Shown here in pieces: positions 6,552 to 14,841 of a stretch of DNA of 25,536 nucleotides. The DNA lies in assembly GCA_034660995.1 (NCBI GenBank), contig JAYEKL010000009.1, positions 1 to 25,536 of the forward strand, read 5' to 3'. The stretch's first letter is position 1, and every line of letters starts with the position of its first letter. Position numbers and translations under genes: made by a program. The notes under the pieces are model-generated. The model ran no database searches, was not told where the DNA came from, and worked only from the letters and a program-made list of their open reading frames with translations. Source of the stretch: JAYEKL01 sp034660995 (lineage in GTDB: Bacteria; Patescibacteriota; Minisyncoccia; JAHIHE01; JAGLIN01).

Positions 6552-8801
6552 TTAAACATTAACCTCCACCACCTTTGTCGTATCATTCCCAAAAATATCC
6601 ACAACCTTAACAGCGATTTTTCTGGCGCCTTTGGGGACTTGTTTGAAAGCGGAAGTTAATTCAAGCTTTCTGTCTTTTTTGGTTCTAAACGATTGCCATT
6701 CGTTTTCAAAAATATAATTGCCCGTCCAGACCGATTTTTCTTTCTTTGTTTTTTCGTCAATAATTTTTATAATCTCTCGCTTACTTTCAAAATCAAAATC
6801 AACCGCCCAGTAGTCAACCCAGTCCATCCATTTTTTGGTTAGAACTTCTTTTTCAATAATATCGCTTTCTTTATCTTTTGAAATTTTTATAACTTGCCCG
6901 TTTTCAATAACGACTTTGCTTCCGCCGGATTTTAATTTTTCCTCCACTTCGCCGGTGTTGTCTTGATTATAAAAAACGGAAAAATCAGACAGTTCAACCG
7001 CTATTTCTTTAACCCCCCTAACCCCCCTTATCAGGGGGGAATTTGATGGGCAAATAATCGGCTTTATATCTATATAGGCGACATCGTAAAATTTTACTTG
7101 TCCTTTTTCAACCGCGCGTTTGTCAAAAACTTCTCGCGGGATAATTCTGAACCTTGCTTCAACTCCTTGTTTGGAAAGTTTTGAAAAATCAAGTCCCATT
7201 TCATAATCAAATCCCAAAACATCAAATTTCAAAATCTCTTTTTCTTTACATTCTTTAATCGCATCATTTACAAAATCCTGCGTAATCGGCGTATTTACGG
7301 ATCCAATTACCACTAATCTGTCCTGTTTTTTGCCGACAAAATTATTAAAAGAATCAACTGGCTGGGCTTTGTAAGCCGCTAAAATTAATTCCACAAATTC
7401 TTTTTCTTTTTTCTCTCGCTGTTTTCTTTTTTCCTCTTCCCGTAGGTTTTCATTTATATCAACAAAATGCTCTCGCTCGTATCTGCCGATATTCAAAATC
7501 TCAAACGCCCGAAAATCTTTTCCCTCTTTTTTCAATTCCCTCTGAACCCCGATCATTCTTTTTCTTGTCGTATGAATTGAAAACCGACCCAAATCCGACC
7601 CGATCCATTTTCTCCCTAATTTCTCCGCCACCGCCATAGTCGTCCCCGACCCGCAGAAAAAATCAGCAACTAAATCACCTTTATTTGAACTGGCTTCAAT
7701 AATTCTTTCAATTAATTTTTCTGGTTTTTCAGTTGGATATTCTGATTTTTGCATGGGTGCGACTTCGTTATCAAACCATATATCAGAAATTAAAGAGCCC
7801 TTGCTTTCGTTTAAATAAACTTTTAATCTATATCCATTTTGTGTTTTATATATTTTACCTTCATCCCAAAATTTTTCTAATTTCTCAAGAGAATAAAGCC
7901 ACTGATCCTTTATTCCTCTAAATTCAAAATTTTTTCTTTTTGAACTTCTTTGAGATCCTCCAGCAATTAAAGCTACAGTCTGGTATTGACCTTTACTATC
8001 ATTTTTACTAAAAGCTTTTAATTGTTCAGATGAATATTCTTTATATATTTTATTAAAAGAAAAATTATTGTCTTTTGTGTAATAAAATATATTATCATAC
8101 TGATTGCCAAATCCTTTAGATTGAGCTTTTGGACTATTTAATTTTTTCCAAGAAATCTCATTTCTAAAATTACCATTCCCAAAAATCTCATCCAAAACCA
8201 ATCTCATATAACTATTAACCCGCCAATCACAATGAACATAAATACTCCCATCTTCCGACAGTAAATTATGCATCAATTTTAACCGCTCATAAATCATCGC
8301 GATGAAACTGTCCGCTCCTTTTCCCCAAGTGTCGCGGTAAGCGATCTCTTCAATCACGGACGGCTTTTTTGTAAATTCTTCATCTCCAATTTTTATATCC
8401 ATTGAAAAATCCGCTCCGACATCAAAAGGCGGATCAATATAAATCAGCTTCAAGCCGCCCTGTGCTTCTATCTCTTTTCTTAAAGGACCGTTCTTCAAAG
8501 ACGACAAAATTAGTTTGTTATCTCCCCATATAAGTTTATTCGTCCAGCCCTTAATCTGCCGTCCGGAAGTATCAAAAAGAGTTCTCTGTGATTCCATTTT
8601 CTCCTCGCTTCTCGGCTCGTCAATATGCTCAATCGTCTGAAACGGCAAAACGGTATTTGTAATTTCATTAGTTTTCCCGTTCCAAACCAGTTCCACCTCC
8701 TTTTTGTCGTCAAAAAGCAAAAACCGATATTTCTCCGGCAACGGCTTATTTTTATCAAGACACTTCACAACATCCCGTTTTTCACTGTCTGTTAGATTCA
8801 T
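6552..8801 (-). CDS. mod: Type III-like DNA adenine methyltransferase, Mod subunit
   Basis: Methylates and recognises the target site for the restriction system. The 749-residue protein has the beta-class order of motifs: catalytic DPPF (123-126), then the AdoMet-binding FFCGSGTT (381-388) preceded by YPTEKPEKLIERI (355-367). Between them lies the target-recognition region. The C-terminal third (about 440-749) contains a charged, likely helical stretch and a beta-rich tail. Residues 584-599 (CPSNSPLIRGVRGVKE) do not belong to the family: they are the in-frame translation of a palindromic repeat (7005-7052). ATG start at 8801. The matching Res is downstream on the same strand. An IS200-type element lies immediately upstream and may have changed its promoter. 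Confidence 0.92.
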   Translation of the reverse strand: MNLTDSEKRDVVKCLDKNKPLPEKYRFLLFDDKKEVELVWNGKTNEITNTVLPFQTIEHIDEPRSEEKMESQRTLFDTSGRQIKGWTNKLIWGDNKLILSSLKNGPLRKEIEAQGGLKLIYIDPPFDVGADFSMDIKIGDEEFTKKPSVIEEIAYRDTWGKGADSFIAMIYERLKLMHNLLSEDGSIYVHCDWRVNSYMRLVLDEIFGNGNFRNEISWKKLNSPKAQSKGFGNQYDNIFYYTKDNNFSFNKIYKEYSSEQLKAFSKNDSKGQYQTVALIAGGSQRSSKRKNFEFRGIKDQWLYSLEKLEKFWDEGKIYKTQNGYRLKVYLNESKGSLISDIWFDNEVAPMQKSEYPTEKPEKLIERIIEASSNKGDLVADFFCGSGTTMAVAEKLGRKWIGSDLGRFSIHTTRKRMIGVQRELKKEGKDFRAFEILNIGRYEREHFVDINENLREEEKRKQREKKEKEFVELILAAYKAQPVDSFNNFVGKKQDRLVVIGSVNTPITQDFVNDAIKECKEKEILKFDVLGFDYEMGLDFSKLSKQGVEARFRIIPREVFDKRAVEKGQVKFYDVAYIDIKPIICPSNSPLIRGVRGVKEIAVELSDFSVFYNQDNTGEVEEKLKSGGSKVVIENGQVIKISKDKESDIIEKEVLTKKWMDWVDYWAVDFDFESKREIIKIIDEKTKKEKSVWTGNYIFENEWQSFRTKKDRKLELTSAFKQVPKGARKIAVKVVDIFGNDTTKVVEVNV
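7005..7052. repeat. Palindromic dispersed repeat inserted in frame within mod
   Basis: The core CCCCCCTTATCAGGGGGG (7022-7039) is a hairpin-forming palindrome, next to a partial copy AACCCCCCTA. It reads through in frame as about 16 extra residues in the C-terminal part of Mod, without a stop or a shift. Similar C-rich palindromes are at 12394-12472. Confidence 0.7.
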
Positions 8802-8850
8802 AATGTTTTAATTTATAAAAATAATTCTGCCAACTCATCAAAATTTTTTA

Positions 8851-9396
8851 GTGAGCCTCCCCCAGCACAGCAGGGGGCTTCCAAGCCCTTTAGAAAAGTT
8901 TTAATTGCTTAGATGCTTGATGTAGTTTTTTATTATATCGGATGTAACTTCGTCTCCGACAGTTCTGACGAAAAACCCTCTTTCCCAAAGATTAGTTTTC
9001 CAAAGCCTTAAATCTTTCATTATATCTGGAAAGTTTTCTTGAACTACTGATGATGAAATGCTTTTAAGCATTCCAACGACTTTAGAGATAGAATAGCGCG
9101 GCGGGAATGATATAAAGATGTGAACATGATCTTCTGAGATTTCTAGCTCTTCTATTGTCATATCATGGTTTTGGGCAATTTCTTTGATCGTGTCTTCAAT
9201 TGTTTTTCTTACTTCTGGTCTTTTTATATGCCTTCTTCTCTTTGGCGACCAAACTAGGTGATATTTGGTATCATATGTTGTATGGTGAGTTTTCCTTATG
9301 TTATTTGTCATATGATAATAATACCATATTTAGACATTGCGTTTAAGGTGTGTCTTTCATCCCTCACTACAAGTGAGGGCTTTCAGCCACGGGGTA
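8851..9396 (-). mobile_element. IS200-type insertion sequence (single tnpA)
   Basis: The element has the layout of IS200 members of the IS200/IS605 family: one Y1 transposase and subterminal hairpins, without terminal inverted repeats. On the minus strand the left hairpin is CCCTCAC/GTGAGGG (9361-9379), just inside a TTAC tetranucleotide (9400-9397). The right hairpin is CCCCC/GGGGG (8859-8877), followed by TCAC (8854-8851). These tetranucleotides would be the cleavage sites, and the ends given are inferred from them. It sits 49 bp upstream of the mod start codon. Confidence 0.7.
8901..9311 (-). CDS. tnpA: IS200/IS605-family Y1 transposase
   Basis: Single-strand DNA transposase that cuts and joins the element's ends through a tyrosine-DNA intermediate. 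The 136-residue protein has the HUH metal-binding motif HVH (62-64) and the catalytic tyrosine Y130 in IIKNYIKHL near the C-terminus. Both the length and the spacing are usual for TnpA. ATG start at 9311. No accessory tnpB or IscB gene accompanies it, so it is an IS200-type rather than an IS605-type element. The reading frame is intact, which suggests recent or current activity. Confidence 0.95.
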   Translation of the reverse strand: MTNNIRKTHHTTYDTKYHLVWSPKRRRHIKRPEVRKTIEDTIKEIAQNHDMTIEELEISEDHVHIFISFPPRYSISKVVGMLKSISSSVVQENFPDIMKDLRLWKTNLWERGFFVRTVGDEVTSDIIKNYIKHLSN

Positions 9397-9462
9397 GTAA
9401 TACCACTATATTATAGGTTTTGTCTTAATTTATTTCACAAAACTAAATATAACAACCAATAG

Positions 9463-9492
9463 ATTCTGAATCCGCCAGCCGGCGGATCAGAA
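9463..9492. repeat. Dispersed palindrome, CCGCCAGCNGGCGG family
   Basis: The core TCCGCCAGCCGGCGGA (9471-9486) lies inside ATTCTGAA/TCAGAAT arms, just downstream of the ATPase gene. The same family occurs at 111-120, inside the MBL gene at 18816-18851, and in degraded form near 23125-23142. Confidence 0.7.
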
Positions 9493-9507
9493 TGACAATG
9501 TAACAAT

Positions 9508-12201
9508 TTATTTATTTGTCTTTCTGATTATAAACAAATATTTTATACCTTCAATTATTACTACTTCTACAGCGCAAATAAATAAGATCAACGACCAATC
9601 ATATAAATCAAGCGAAACGGTTTGCAAAACTTTCTGCAAAAACGGATGATAAATTGCTGCTAACTGGAAAGCAAGACCAAGAATAACCGCGCCTACTAAA
9701 TATTTATTTGAGAAAATGTTTTTCGCTAAAATTGAATGCCGCAAGGATCGAATAAAAAAAACATAAACCAAAGAATCAATAGCAAGAATTGAAAAGGCAA
9801 TAGTGCTTGCTCTTTGAAATTCGCCAGTAACATTAAGAACATACCAAAACACCGCTAAAGCCAAAATACCGCTAGCAACGCTAATTGCGACAATTAGTAC
9901 TTTGATCTCAAAATTTAATAGTGGTTCATCTTTTTTACGTGGAGAGTCTTTCATAATGTTAGGTTCTTTAGGCTCAAGCGTCAAAGCTACATCGGGAAAC
10001 CCATCCGTCACAAGATTTATCCATAAAATCTGTGCAGCAACCAAAGGAACAGGAAGTCCAACAATAAGACTTCCTGCAATAATTATAACCTCGCTAAAAC
10101 TATCAGAAACAAGATATAGAATAACTTTTCTTATATTCTCATAAATAACTCTTCCTTGTTCAACTGCAGTTATGATAGTTTTAAAATTATTATCCAAAAG
10201 AACAATATCTGCTGTTTCCTTGGCAACTTCTGTTCCACTGCCAAGCGCAACTCCAATATCAGCAGATTTTAGCGCTGGCGCGTCATTTACCCCATCTCCT
10301 GTCATTGCTACAACTTCACCTCTACTTTGCCAAGCGTCAACAATTCTTGATTTGTGATGAGGTGAAACTCTGGCATATACTTTTATTTTATTAACAATAT
10401 TATTAAATTCTTTTGTACTCATCTGATCTAACTTCTCTCCATCTAAGATATTATTATCATCAACTTTCATTCCGAGTTCATTAGCAATAGTTTTCGCAGT
10501 AATACAATTATCCCCTGTTATCATAATAGTTTTAATACCAGCTTCTTTGGCAAGTTTTATCGTATCTTTTGCTTCTCTCCTTAAAGGATCTTTGAGAGCG
10601 ATAAGTCCGACAAAAACAAGTTCATTTACTACTTTATCTTCATTTTCTTCTTTAAATTTTACGGAAATATCATTTTCAAAACTACGAAAAGCAACACCTA
10701 AAACTCTAAGACCCTTCTTACTTAAATCGTTCTGTTTTCTCTTAAGGAACTTAAGATCATCCTCTGTCATTTTTCTTTTCTCACTTTCAACCAAAACATA
10801 TTTTGATCTATTTATTATTTCTTCAGGAGCCCCTTTTACATACATCTTATAATCATCTGAATTTTCTTTATTCAAAGTAGCCATTAATTTTCTCTCTGAA
10901 CTAAATGGTATTTCCTCAATCTTTAAAAAATCTTTTTTAATCTTTTCTGGGTCAAACCCTACAGTTATTCCTGATTGCAGTAAAGCCCTTTCAGTGTAAT
11001 CTCCATGAATTTTCCATTTTTTTAACTCGTCGTCAGGATTTTCTATTATAGCGTTATTACATATCATTCCTATTTTAATAGCGATCATATGATCCAATCT
11101 ATGCCTTTCTTCTTCTATAATTTTAATACGTTTACTTTTTTCTTTTGTTAAAGAAAATTCTGAAGCCATAGTAATTATATGGTCAACTTGCATTTTTCCT
11201 TCAGTGAGCGTTCCCGTTTTATCCGTACAAATTACAGTTGTGCTTCCAAGAGTTTCTGCCGCGACTAATTTTCTAACCAAAGAACCTTTTTTCAAAATTC
11301 TTTGCATTCCAATCGCTAAAATTACCGTAACAGCCACTAAAAGTCCTTCCGGTATAGCGGCAACAGCAATCGCCACGGAAGTAATAAAAATTTCCTCAAA
11401 TTTAATTCCTCTAAATAATCCAATAGCAACAATAGCAACAACCATTACAAGCGTTAATATACCAAACAGTTTACTAAATTCAGCTAATTTAATTTGCAAA
11501 GGAGTTTTTTCTTTTTTTGTTTCTTTTAAAAGCAAAGCAATTTGTCCAAATTTTGTATTGATACCAGTTGAGCTTACAATTATCATCCCCCTCCCTCTGA
11601 CTACAGAAGTCCCCATATACGCCATATTCTTTTTACTTTCAGAAACACCTTTTTGATTCAATGTTTCAACGAGTTTACTTACAGGAATAGATTCTCCAGT
11701 TAGACTTGATTCATTAATATCAAGTTCGTGAACTTCTAAAATTCTTCCGTCCGCTGGAACTCTATCACCTGCTCTCAAAACTATAATATCCCCTGGAACA
11801 ATATCAATAGAATTTACTTCTTTTTCAATTCCATCTCTAATCACATACGATTTATGTTCAATCATCTGTTTTAATCTCTCCAACGCGCATTCAGCTTTTG
11901 TTTCTTGTATAAATCCAACGACAGCGTTAATCATAACCGCAAAAATAATAACTCCCGTATCTATAAATTCTTTTAAAGCAAAAGAAACAAAGGCTGCTAT
12001 TAAAAGTATATAAACCAAAGGACTTTTAAATTGACTAATTGCAACATCTAAACTTGTAAATTTTTCCTTTTTAGGAAGCTCATTTTTCCCATATTTTTTT
12101 AGTCTTTTTTCCACTTCATCCGCTGATAATCCGGATTTTGAAGAATTTAAATTTTGCAAAACATCTTTTAGACCTAAATTACACCAATTTTCTTGTTTCA
12201 T
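9508..12201 (-). CDS. P2-type cation-transporting ATPase (Ca2+ pump-like)
   Basis: Membrane pump driven by ATP through a phospho-aspartate, probably exporting Ca2+ or a similar cation. The 897-residue protein has all the P-type landmarks: an N-terminal cation-ATPase domain, actuator loop TGES (168-171), M4 motif PEGL (284-287), phosphorylation site DKTGT (D327), nucleotide-binding KGAPE (456-460), TGDN (562-565) and hinge TGDGVND (634-640). About ten membrane segments are apparent, the last four C-terminal. M6 NLVTD (729-733) matches the SERCA calcium ligands, and the M5 glutamate (SFSE, E704) is kept. The M5 asparagine seen in SERCA is a serine here, so one of the two calcium sites may be altered. 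ATG start at 12201. It appears monocistronic. Confidence 0.92.
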   Translation of the reverse strand: MKQENWCNLGLKDVLQNLNSSKSGLSADEVEKRLKKYGKNELPKKEKFTSLDVAISQFKSPLVYILLIAAFVSFALKEFIDTGVIIFAVMINAVVGFIQETKAECALERLKQMIEHKSYVIRDGIEKEVNSIDIVPGDIIVLRAGDRVPADGRILEVHELDINESSLTGESIPVSKLVETLNQKGVSESKKNMAYMGTSVVRGRGMIIVSSTGINTKFGQIALLLKETKKEKTPLQIKLAEFSKLFGILTLVMVVAIVAIGLFRGIKFEEIFITSVAIAVAAIPEGLLVAVTVILAIGMQRILKKGSLVRKLVAAETLGSTTVICTDKTGTLTEGKMQVDHIITMASEFSLTKEKSKRIKIIEEERHRLDHMIAIKIGMICNNAIIENPDDELKKWKIHGDYTERALLQSGITVGFDPEKIKKDFLKIEEIPFSSERKLMATLNKENSDDYKMYVKGAPEEIINRSKYVLVESEKRKMTEDDLKFLKRKQNDLSKKGLRVLGVAFRSFENDISVKFKEENEDKVVNELVFVGLIALKDPLRREAKDTIKLAKEAGIKTIMITGDNCITAKTIANELGMKVDDNNILDGEKLDQMSTKEFNNIVNKIKVYARVSPHHKSRIVDAWQSRGEVVAMTGDGVNDAPALKSADIGVALGSGTEVAKETADIVLLDNNFKTIITAVEQGRVIYENIRKVILYLVSDSFSEVIIIAGSLIVGLPVPLVAAQILWINLVTDGFPDVALTLEPKEPNIMKDSPRKKDEPLLNFEIKVLIVAISVASGILALAVFWYVLNVTGEFQRASTIAFSILAIDSLVYVFFIRSLRHSILAKNIFSNKYLVGAVILGLAFQLAAIYHPFLQKVLQTVSLDLYDWSLILFICAVEVVIIEGIKYLFIIRKTNK

Positions 12202-12393
12202 TTTTTGTCTTAATTTATTTTATAAATTTTCTGCATCGCCTTGACGACAATTTAAAATTTTACTTGTTTATACCTTTAAAATACCACGAATTCATCTTTT
12301 AAGCAAAAAAAGTAGTGAAATAAACACCTTTATTCACTGTATTTATCTTGTCACTAACCAGCGTGTCAACAATAGAACTAATTAAGAGCTAAT

Positions 12394-12472
12394 CATCCCC
12401 TTTCTTGAGAGAGGCAAGAGGTGTGTAACAAGCTTTTTAACACACCCCCAACCCCCTCTCTAGAGGGGAATT
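12394..12472. repeat. Long imperfect palindrome (C-rich dispersed repeat)
   Basis: TCCCCTTTCTTGAGAGAGG on the left and CCCTCTCTAGAGGGG on the right, with inner GTGTGT and ACACAC arms around AAGCTTTTTA, form a roughly 80-bp hairpin. It lies in the 380-bp non-coding stretch between the ATPase start and the hsdS remnant. It is related in style to the palindrome within mod. No ORF or other signal is evident in the rest of the stretch. Confidence 0.6.
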
Positions 12473-12584
12473 ATAAGAAAATCAGTAGAGCCTAGTTATC
12501 ATTACTCCTATTATTGCAAAGACTATTTTGCCCTTTTGTTTTCACACTTGTAAAACTGGTGCAACGGTAGAGGTTTCTTATTAT

Positions 12585-12683
12585 CTATTTTCTCTCAATC
12601 TCCAAATATTCAGGTTTAAAAAACTCCGCGTCAAACATGCGCGCTTTTTGAATATCTAATTTTTTTATGATTGAAATTTGCAT
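12585..12683 (-). pseudogene. hsdS: N-terminal remnant of a type I restriction specificity subunit
   Basis: ATG at 12683 begins a 32-residue reading with FDAEFFKPEYLEIE, the opening typical of HsdS target-recognition domains (often DAEYFKPEY). It hits TAG at 12585. Shifting by one base in the GAGAGAAAA run continues as EKIDNKKPLPLHQFYK before another stop, so the remnant has decayed beyond a single break. Nothing further of HsdS is visible before the palindrome at 12394-12472. The match is from motif memory, not a search. Confidence 0.5.
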
Positions 12684-12716
12684 ATTAATTTATTTTTTGA
12701 CAACAAAAGTTTCTTT

Positions 12717-13175
12717 CTACATTTTTTTTAATCTCCGCCAATTAATTTCTTCCACTTTTTTATTTTTATCTACAAAGAAAATATATAAACACAATCTCCT
12801 CAATACATTAAATGGAACTTTTCTTATAATCATATCGCGGAAATATACAGAGAAAGCTAATCCATATTTATAACCATGGTAACAATCCCGATATTTCTCG
12901 CTTCTATTAGAATGCATCCTTGTGATAATTTGTCCCATCGCAGAATTAAAACTACTACTCCGGCTACCTGCCGGATTTTTTACTTTTATCTTAGGATCGC
13001 CTTTTACTTCAATCAGCCAATATCTTCCATAATTATTATTTCTCACTTTTATATCTACGCCCTGCTCCCACAATTCCGCAGAATTTAAACATTTACTCCA
13101 TCCATTATTGGCAAGATATTTAATCACTGCGTCCTGTATAAAATTTTCTGTTAAAATTATTCGTTGCTTTGTCAT
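12717..13175 (-). CDS. Small PD-(D/E)XK nuclease-like protein
   Basis: A 152-residue protein with an ATG start at 13175. A glutamate in the first helix (E10), GVDIKV (D41) and IEVKG (E56, K58) form a typical PD-(D/E)XK core as in restriction or Holliday-junction-type nucleases. The remaining 90 residues are basic and lack known motifs. It lies between an hsdM remnant and the hsdS remnant, which suggests a defence or DNA-repair link. The Arg/Lys-rich C-terminus could bind DNA. The family is not named. The active-site pattern is clear, but biochemical function is inferred. Confidence 0.6.
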   Translation of the reverse strand: MTKQRIILTENFIQDAVIKYLANNGWSKCLNSAELWEQGVDIKVRNNNYGRYWLIEVKGDPKIKVKNPAGSRSSSFNSAMGQIITRMHSNRSEKYRDCYHGYKYGLAFSVYFRDMIIRKVPFNVLRRLCLYIFFVDKNKKVEEINWRRLKKM

Positions 13176-13198
13176 AAATTTATAATTTTAATTTGTTC

Positions 13199-13267
13199 TT
13201 AAAAACTCAACCCATTCTCCTTTCCCCATTTTTCAAAAGCAAAAGCAATATCATCCAAATTTGCAAA
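13199..13267 (-). pseudogene. hsdM: Second C-terminal hsdM remnant
   Basis: Reads FANLDDIAFAFEKWGKENG and stops at TAA 13201-13199. This is closely similar, in DNA and protein, to the end of the larger hsdM remnant at 14842-15120 (shared LDDIAFAFEKWG). The two copies flank the fic gene and the winged-helix fragment as imperfect direct repeats of about 55 bp. Confidence 0.5.
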
Positions 13268-13272
13268 GAGAA

Positions 13273-13509
13273 TTATGCTTGCAATTCGTCAATATCTGCT
13301 AATTTATATTTGGTATAGCGAAAGTTTTTTGATTCATGTTCAATTTTTAGCAACAAACCTTTCTCTGTCCATTGTCTAAATAAGCGAGACATTTTATGAG
13401 ATTGAATTATGTCTGTAATCTCTCTTGCTTCTTGATTGTTAATATATTTATTGTCTTGCAAATATTTGTGTATTTTTTCCCACTCACTCGGTCGTTCTTC
13501 GTTAAGCAA
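13273..13509 (-). CDS. Winged-helix domain fragment (78 aa)
   Basis: The ORF begins at a TTG (13509) that may not be a real start. The sequence, with EAREITDI, KMSRLFRQW, EKGLL and RYTKYKLA, has the helix-turn-helix and wing pattern found at the C-terminus of Fic-type and AlbA_2-type regulator proteins. No ATG is available and no Shine-Dalgarno site is evident. It may therefore be the tail of a deleted larger gene. The stretch upstream is a cluster of palindromes rather than coding sequence. Confidence 0.45.
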   Translation of the reverse strand: MLNEERPSEWEKIHKYLQDNKYINNQEAREITDIIQSHKMSRLFRQWTEKGLLLKIEHESKNFRYTKYKLADIDELQA

Positions 13510-13745
13510 AAGCTATAGCGACTGATTTGTGACTAAAAATTTTCTTAGTGTCAAAAATCGCCCTTTTTGTCGCTATAAAAATCAATAGTGTCTGATTTAA
13601 TTTATAATACCAAAAATCGCCTTTTTTGCGACTAAGAATTTTCTTAGTTGCAGGCTTGCAAATAGGAAAATATCCACTTGCAAAAAACAGGATATTTGCA
13701 AGTGGAAAATATTTCACTTGCAGAATTGCAAGTGGAAAATATTTA
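13510..13745. repeat. Cluster of short palindromes between fic and the winged-helix ORF
   Basis: Two kinds of short repeat alternate. One is AAAAAGGCGATTTTTG-like, beside near-palindromes ACTAAGAAAATTCTTAGT and ACTAAGAAAATTTTTAGT (13530-13650). The other is GCAAGTGGAAAATATTT in direct and inverted copies (13664-13745). A 71-codon ORF across it is just the translation of these repeats. They could be operator-like sites for a nearby regulator or a decayed tandem element. Confidence 0.55.
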
Positions 13746-13748
13746 TAA

Positions 13749-14831
13749 TTACATTATTATTTTTATCAAATTATCAAAAAAATAGGTTCTATTCTGGGAT
13801 TTTTTATCATCAGAAAGAATTTTTTCATCAGACAAAAATTTCAAAATCCTAAAAGAAGCGTTTTCTTTTATTCTTGTATGTCTTCTAAAATCGCCAGAGT
13901 CAAAAATTGGCATAGAAAAAATAAAATCTAAAACTTTGATGGAGTTCTTTGGCGTTGGAATATCAATAATTTTTTCTTTTGTTTTATTATAGAGATCTAA
14001 AATAGATTCTACTTTTTGAGTATTTATTTCCGACTGTTTTTCTACAGCAACAAGAAAAAACTTTATCCAATTTTCCCAGTCATTATTTTTTGAAATACCT
14101 TGTAAATTTTCGTAATATTCTTCTCTGTTCTTTTCAAAATACTCGCTCAAATAAAACATCGGAGTATTTAAAACTTTTTTATAATACAAAAAAAGCGGCA
14201 TTAAAATTCTGCCCGTTCTTCCGTTTCCATCCCAAAACGGATGGATAATTTCAAATTGAGCATGAATAATAGCAAGCTGTACTAAAACGTCTTTTTCATC
14301 ATAATGAATATATTTTTCAAAATCAGAAAAACAAGTTTTTATTTCTTGCGGTTTTGGAGGAATATAACTTGCGCCTTCAATTCCTAATCCCTTTTTCCCA
14401 ATAAAAACTTCGCCCGTGCGAAAATTTCCCGGATCTTTTCCCTCGCCTCTTACTCCTATAAGCAATGTTTTATGAATTTCTCTGATTAGTCTTTCAGTAA
14501 GTGGCAATTCATTTAATTTATTAATTGCCATATCCATCGCTTTTCTATAATTAATAATTTCTTGAATGTCTTCATATTTTTCCGTTTTCTTTTTTGGATT
14601 TGCTTCAAATTTTAAAACTTCCTCAAGAGTTGCTTGCGTTCCTTCAATTTTGGATGACAAAACAGCTTCGTTTGTGGTAAGAGGCGAAAGCAAAACTCTT
14701 GCATTTGGAATACCTTTTAAAGTTCCGTCAAATTTTGTCAGAGCTCTATTTGCCGAACCAATATTTTCCAAAAAATAAATCCAGTTTAAATTTTCTAATG
14801 GTAGCTTGTGCAGTTTAAATGTTTTGTTCAT
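13749..14831 (-). CDS. fic: Fic-domain AMP-transferase with class II inhibitory helix
   Basis: Transfers AMP (or a related nucleotide moiety) from a nucleotide to a target protein side chain. The catalytic loop HPFWDGNGRTGR (197-208) is complete, including the catalytic histidine. An N-terminal inhibitory motif SSKIEGT (59-65) fits the class II (S/T)xxxE(G/N) pattern, so activity should be autoinhibited. A C-terminal winged-helix-like region follows (about 300-360). I place the start at ATG 14831 (360 residues). A longer reading from 14906 would begin in the hsdM remnant with a Gly-rich peptide that is only a shadow of that gene. The start is 10 bp after the hsdM remnant, so it may have been part of a type I restriction operon, where Fic-type genes are sometimes found. 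The target is unknown. Confidence 0.9.
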   Translation of the reverse strand: MNKTFKLHKLPLENLNWIYFLENIGSANRALTKFDGTLKGIPNARVLLSPLTTNEAVLSSKIEGTQATLEEVLKFEANPKKKTEKYEDIQEIINYRKAMDMAINKLNELPLTERLIREIHKTLLIGVRGEGKDPGNFRTGEVFIGKKGLGIEGASYIPPKPQEIKTCFSDFEKYIHYDEKDVLVQLAIIHAQFEIIHPFWDGNGRTGRILMPLFLYYKKVLNTPMFYLSEYFEKNREEYYENLQGISKNNDWENWIKFFLVAVEKQSEINTQKVESILDLYNKTKEKIIDIPTPKNSIKVLDFIFSMPIFDSGDFRRHTRIKENASFRILKFLSDEKILSDDKKSQNRTYFFDNLIKIIM

Positions 14832-14841
14832 AAATTTTTTA

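Noticed and set aside
11204..11656. 150-codon plus-strand ORF inside the ATPase gene
   Set aside because: It is antisense to a fully conserved P-type ATPase region and shows no domain, promoter or ribosome site. It is a codon-bias shadow.
13502..13717. A 71-codon minus-strand ORF between fic and the winged-helix fragment
   Set aside because: Its peptide is only the translation of short alternating palindromes. It has no domain pattern, and an ATG in repeat sequence is no evidence of a gene.
13664..13745. Possible CRISPR array from repeated GCAAGTGGAAAATATTT units
   Set aside because: Copies are in both orientations, the spacing is irregular and short, there are no unique spacers, and no cas gene is present.
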